Shown here: positions 14,048-15,258 of the stretch, piece by piece | Position numbering within the stretch: the first letter of the stretch is position 1 | Layout: each line of letters opens with the position of its first letter | Source of the DNA: Candidatus Bathyarchaeota archaeon | GTDB taxonomy: Archaea; Thermoproteota; Bathyarchaeia; RBG-16-48-13; GCA-020355125 | Length of the DNA stretch: 15,258 nucleotides | Direction: 5' to 3' | Assembly: GCA_026014905.1 (NCBI GenBank) | Contig: JAOZHK010000245.1 | Location: 1 to 15,258 of the forward strand | Notes under the pieces: model-generated | What the model was told of the DNA's origin: nothing | The model's input: the letters and a program-made list of their open reading frames with translations, nothing else | Databases searched by the model: none | Made by a program: the position numbers and the translations under genes

Positions 14048-14725
14048 ATGATTCAAAGAGTACCAACGGGTATTTCAGGATTCGATGAGTTGATTGAAGA
14101 CGGGTTTCCCTATGAAAGCCTGATCCTTGTGGCAGGCAGTCCTGGCGCAGGCAAAACAACCCTCGCAGCGCAATTCATTATGGATGGTGTGTTAAAATAC
14201 AATGAAAAAGGACTCTATGTCTGTTTTGCCGAAACGAAGGACTCTCTTCTACGCAATTTATCAAGATTTCGATGGGATCTTGGAAACCTGGAGAGACGAA
14301 GAAAAATTAGCATTCTAGATCTCTCAACCACGAAAGAACCGGGGATTCAAAGCAACCTCAATTTAATTCTAGACACGATCTCGGATATTGGCGCAAAACG
14401 GCTTGTGATTGACTCTTTCACCGCATTTTCAATGGCCTTAACTGAAGCCACAGACATCAGATTTCTAATCCATCTACTGTATCGATTCCTCCAACAGATC
14501 GGCTGTACAACCGTCATGATCGCGGATACCCCTTGGGGATCACAACAAATAGGTTCCGGAGTCGAAGAATTTATCGCTGACGGCATTATTCTCATGCAGA
14601 CCAAATTTGATGACGCAGGAAATCTGAAAAGAACTTTGAGCATTCTTAAAATGAGAAGCACAGACCACTCTAAAAAAACCCACAATTATGACATTACCGA
14701 TACTGGCATTCAAATAACCACATAA
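14048..14725 (+). CDS. Single-domain KaiC-like RecA-fold ATPase
   Basis: A 225-residue KaiC/RadA-superfamily ATPase, one RecA domain only; cyanobacterial KaiC has two. It opens with the family phrase VPTGISGFDELIEDGFPYES (5-24), then Walker A GSPGAGKTT (30-38). AETKDSL (61-67) has one glutamate (E62) where KaiC has the EE pair. Walker B is KRLVIDS with D122, and ADTPWGSQQIGSGVEEFIADGIILM (159-183) is the typical strand and loop. Archaeal relatives act in signalling, motility (FlaH/ArlH) or gas vesicle control; none of those partner genes is here. The ribosome site is weak. The ribbon-helix-helix gene lies 72 bases downstream and may be functionally linked. Confidence 0.9.
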   Translation: MIQRVPTGISGFDELIEDGFPYESLILVAGSPGAGKTTLAAQFIMDGVLKYNEKGLYVCFAETKDSLLRNLSRFRWDLGNLERRRKISILDLSTTKEPGIQSNLNLILDTISDIGAKRLVIDSFTAFSMALTEATDIRFLIHLLYRFLQQIGCTTVMIADTPWGSQQIGSGVEEFIADGIILMQTKFDDAGNLKRTLSILKMRSTDHSKKTHNYDITDTGIQITT

Positions 14726-14797
14726 ATCATTGAAGCAAACTCTAAGATACCAAAGCATTATATGTTTAGATGGAGTTATTGATGATGAGGAACCTGA

Positions 14798-15001
14798 ATG
14801 CCCCGAACGTCTTTTGATGCAAAAACCTCCCTTGTCTGTACACGCGTCACGCCCTACATTAAACAAATCCTCGAACAACAAGCATCTCGCGAAGGATTAA
14901 CAGCATCCGAATGGGTAAGAAACCTAATAATTAAGGAATTAAAAGAAGAAAATCTTTTACAAATGGTCTTTAAAACCCCTAAAATTCGAAGCATAGACTA
15001 G
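14798..15001 (+). CDS. Ribbon-helix-helix (CopG/Arc-type) DNA-binding protein
   Basis: A 67-residue protein with a ribbon-helix-helix core: beta strand SLVCTRVTP (11-19), helix A YIKQILEQQASREG (20-33), turn LTASEWVRN, helix B VRNLIIKELKEENLL (40-54). It would dimerise and bind DNA. The ribosome site GAGG lies seven bases before the ATG. A TATTATATG-like stretch at about 14756-14764 could be a separate promoter, or the gene may be read through from the KaiC-like gene. It may control that gene or act with it; no toxin gene is next to it, so an antitoxin role is unsupported. Confidence 0.8.
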   Translation: MPRTSFDAKTSLVCTRVTPYIKQILEQQASREGLTASEWVRNLIIKELKEENLLQMVFKTPKIRSID

Positions 15002-15003
15002 AA

Positions 15004-15015
15004 ACGCGCGCGCGT
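15004..15015. repeat. Alternating CG palindrome between convergent genes
   Basis: ACGCGCGCGCGT is a perfect 12-base palindrome of alternating purine and pyrimidine. It starts three bases after the ribbon-helix-helix stop and fills most of the 20-base gap to the glutamine synthetase stop. Confidence 0.5.
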
Positions 15016-15021
15016 AGAAAA

Positions 15022-15258
15022 TTATAAGCGAAGATACCGCTTAATTTCCCAATCTGATACCTGTAACCGATAGTCGTCCCACTCATTCTTTTTGGCTTCG
15101 AGATATTTTTCAAATGCAAACTCCCCAATCGCTTCTTTAACGAGTGTACTAGAGCTCATTTCAGCTAAGGCTTCACCTAATGAGGCGGGAAGAGTCTTTA
15201 TGTAGAATTTCGCCAGTTCTCGATCATCAAATTCGTAAACATCTTCTTCAACTGGATC
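15022..15258 (-). CDS. glnA: Glutamine synthetase type I, C-terminal part (partial)
   Basis: The last 78 codons of a leftward gene cut by the right edge; the stop is TAA at 15022-15024. The translation shows the C-terminal signature of type I glutamine synthetase: LPASLGEALAEM, then LVKEAIGEFAFEKYLEAKK, then EWDDYRLQVSDWEIKRYL. The enzyme makes glutamine from glutamate, ammonia and ATP in the cytosol as a dodecamer. The catalytic and adenylylation regions are outside the window, so subtype and regulation cannot be judged. It converges on the ribbon-helix-helix gene. Confidence 0.93.
   Translation of the reverse strand, partial: DPVEEDVYEFDDRELAKFYIKTLPASLGEALAEMSSSTLVKEAIGEFAFEKYLEAKKNEWDDYRLQVSDWEIKRYLRL

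Noticed and set aside
14798..15001. Toxin-antitoxin pair with the ribbon-helix-helix protein as antitoxin
   Set aside because: No toxin-sized gene lies next to it; the neighbours are a KaiC-like ATPase and glutamine synthetase.

Overview
The window looks archaeal. It has a two-subunit ADP-forming acyl-CoA synthetase (separate alpha and beta genes), a single-domain KaiC-like ATPase next to a ribbon-helix-helix protein, a free-standing EF-Tu domain-2-like mini-protein, a long SMC/Rad50-class ATPase, AT-rich TATA-like boxes about 25 bases ahead of starts, and T-rich terminators. The phylum cannot be fixed from the sequence. An Asgard or TACK-type mesophile is my guess, not a result. No rRNA, tRNA, CRISPR array, insertion sequence or integrase was seen.

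Left part (1-5361). A symmetric TATA-like box lies between a leftward gene cut by the window edge, which has a membrane or signal-peptide N-terminus (probably the substrate-binding protein), and a rightward pair: a fused two-domain ABC permease and its ATPase. These make a binding-protein-dependent importer of the iron(III)/thiamine/phosphonate permease class. Converging on it from the right are a tartronate-semialdehyde-reductase-like dehydrogenase (garR-like) and a phosphonatase-like HAD hydrolase with the D-x-A motif typical of that subclass. Further right is a leftward LuxR/sigma-4-type HTH regulator.

Middle part (5362-8305). About 500 bases without a convincing gene hold a palindromic TATA box, hairpins, a Z-DNA-type CG tract and a T-run terminator, and could encode a short RNA. 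The EF-Tu domain-2-like mini-protein and the acdA and acdB genes follow. The ACD enzyme turns acyl-CoA plus ADP and Pi into acid, CoA and ATP.

Right part (8306-15258). Converging on acdB is a 1039-residue SMC-family ATPase. Its head motifs resemble eukaryotic SMC5/SMC6, while its arm carries a Rad50-style CxxC zinc hook. This is the most interesting gene in the window. Upstream of it, on the same strand, are an enolase-superfamily sugar-acid dehydratase, a winged-helix regulator and a small hypothetical protein. On the plus strand follow the KaiC-like ATPase and a ribbon-helix-helix protein. The window ends in the C-terminus of a leftward glutamine synthetase.

A tentative functional reading is uptake and breakdown of small organic acids or phosphonates (importer, HAD hydrolase, reductase, sugar-acid dehydratase), with ACD-type energy conservation, beside unrelated chromosome-maintenance and signalling genes.
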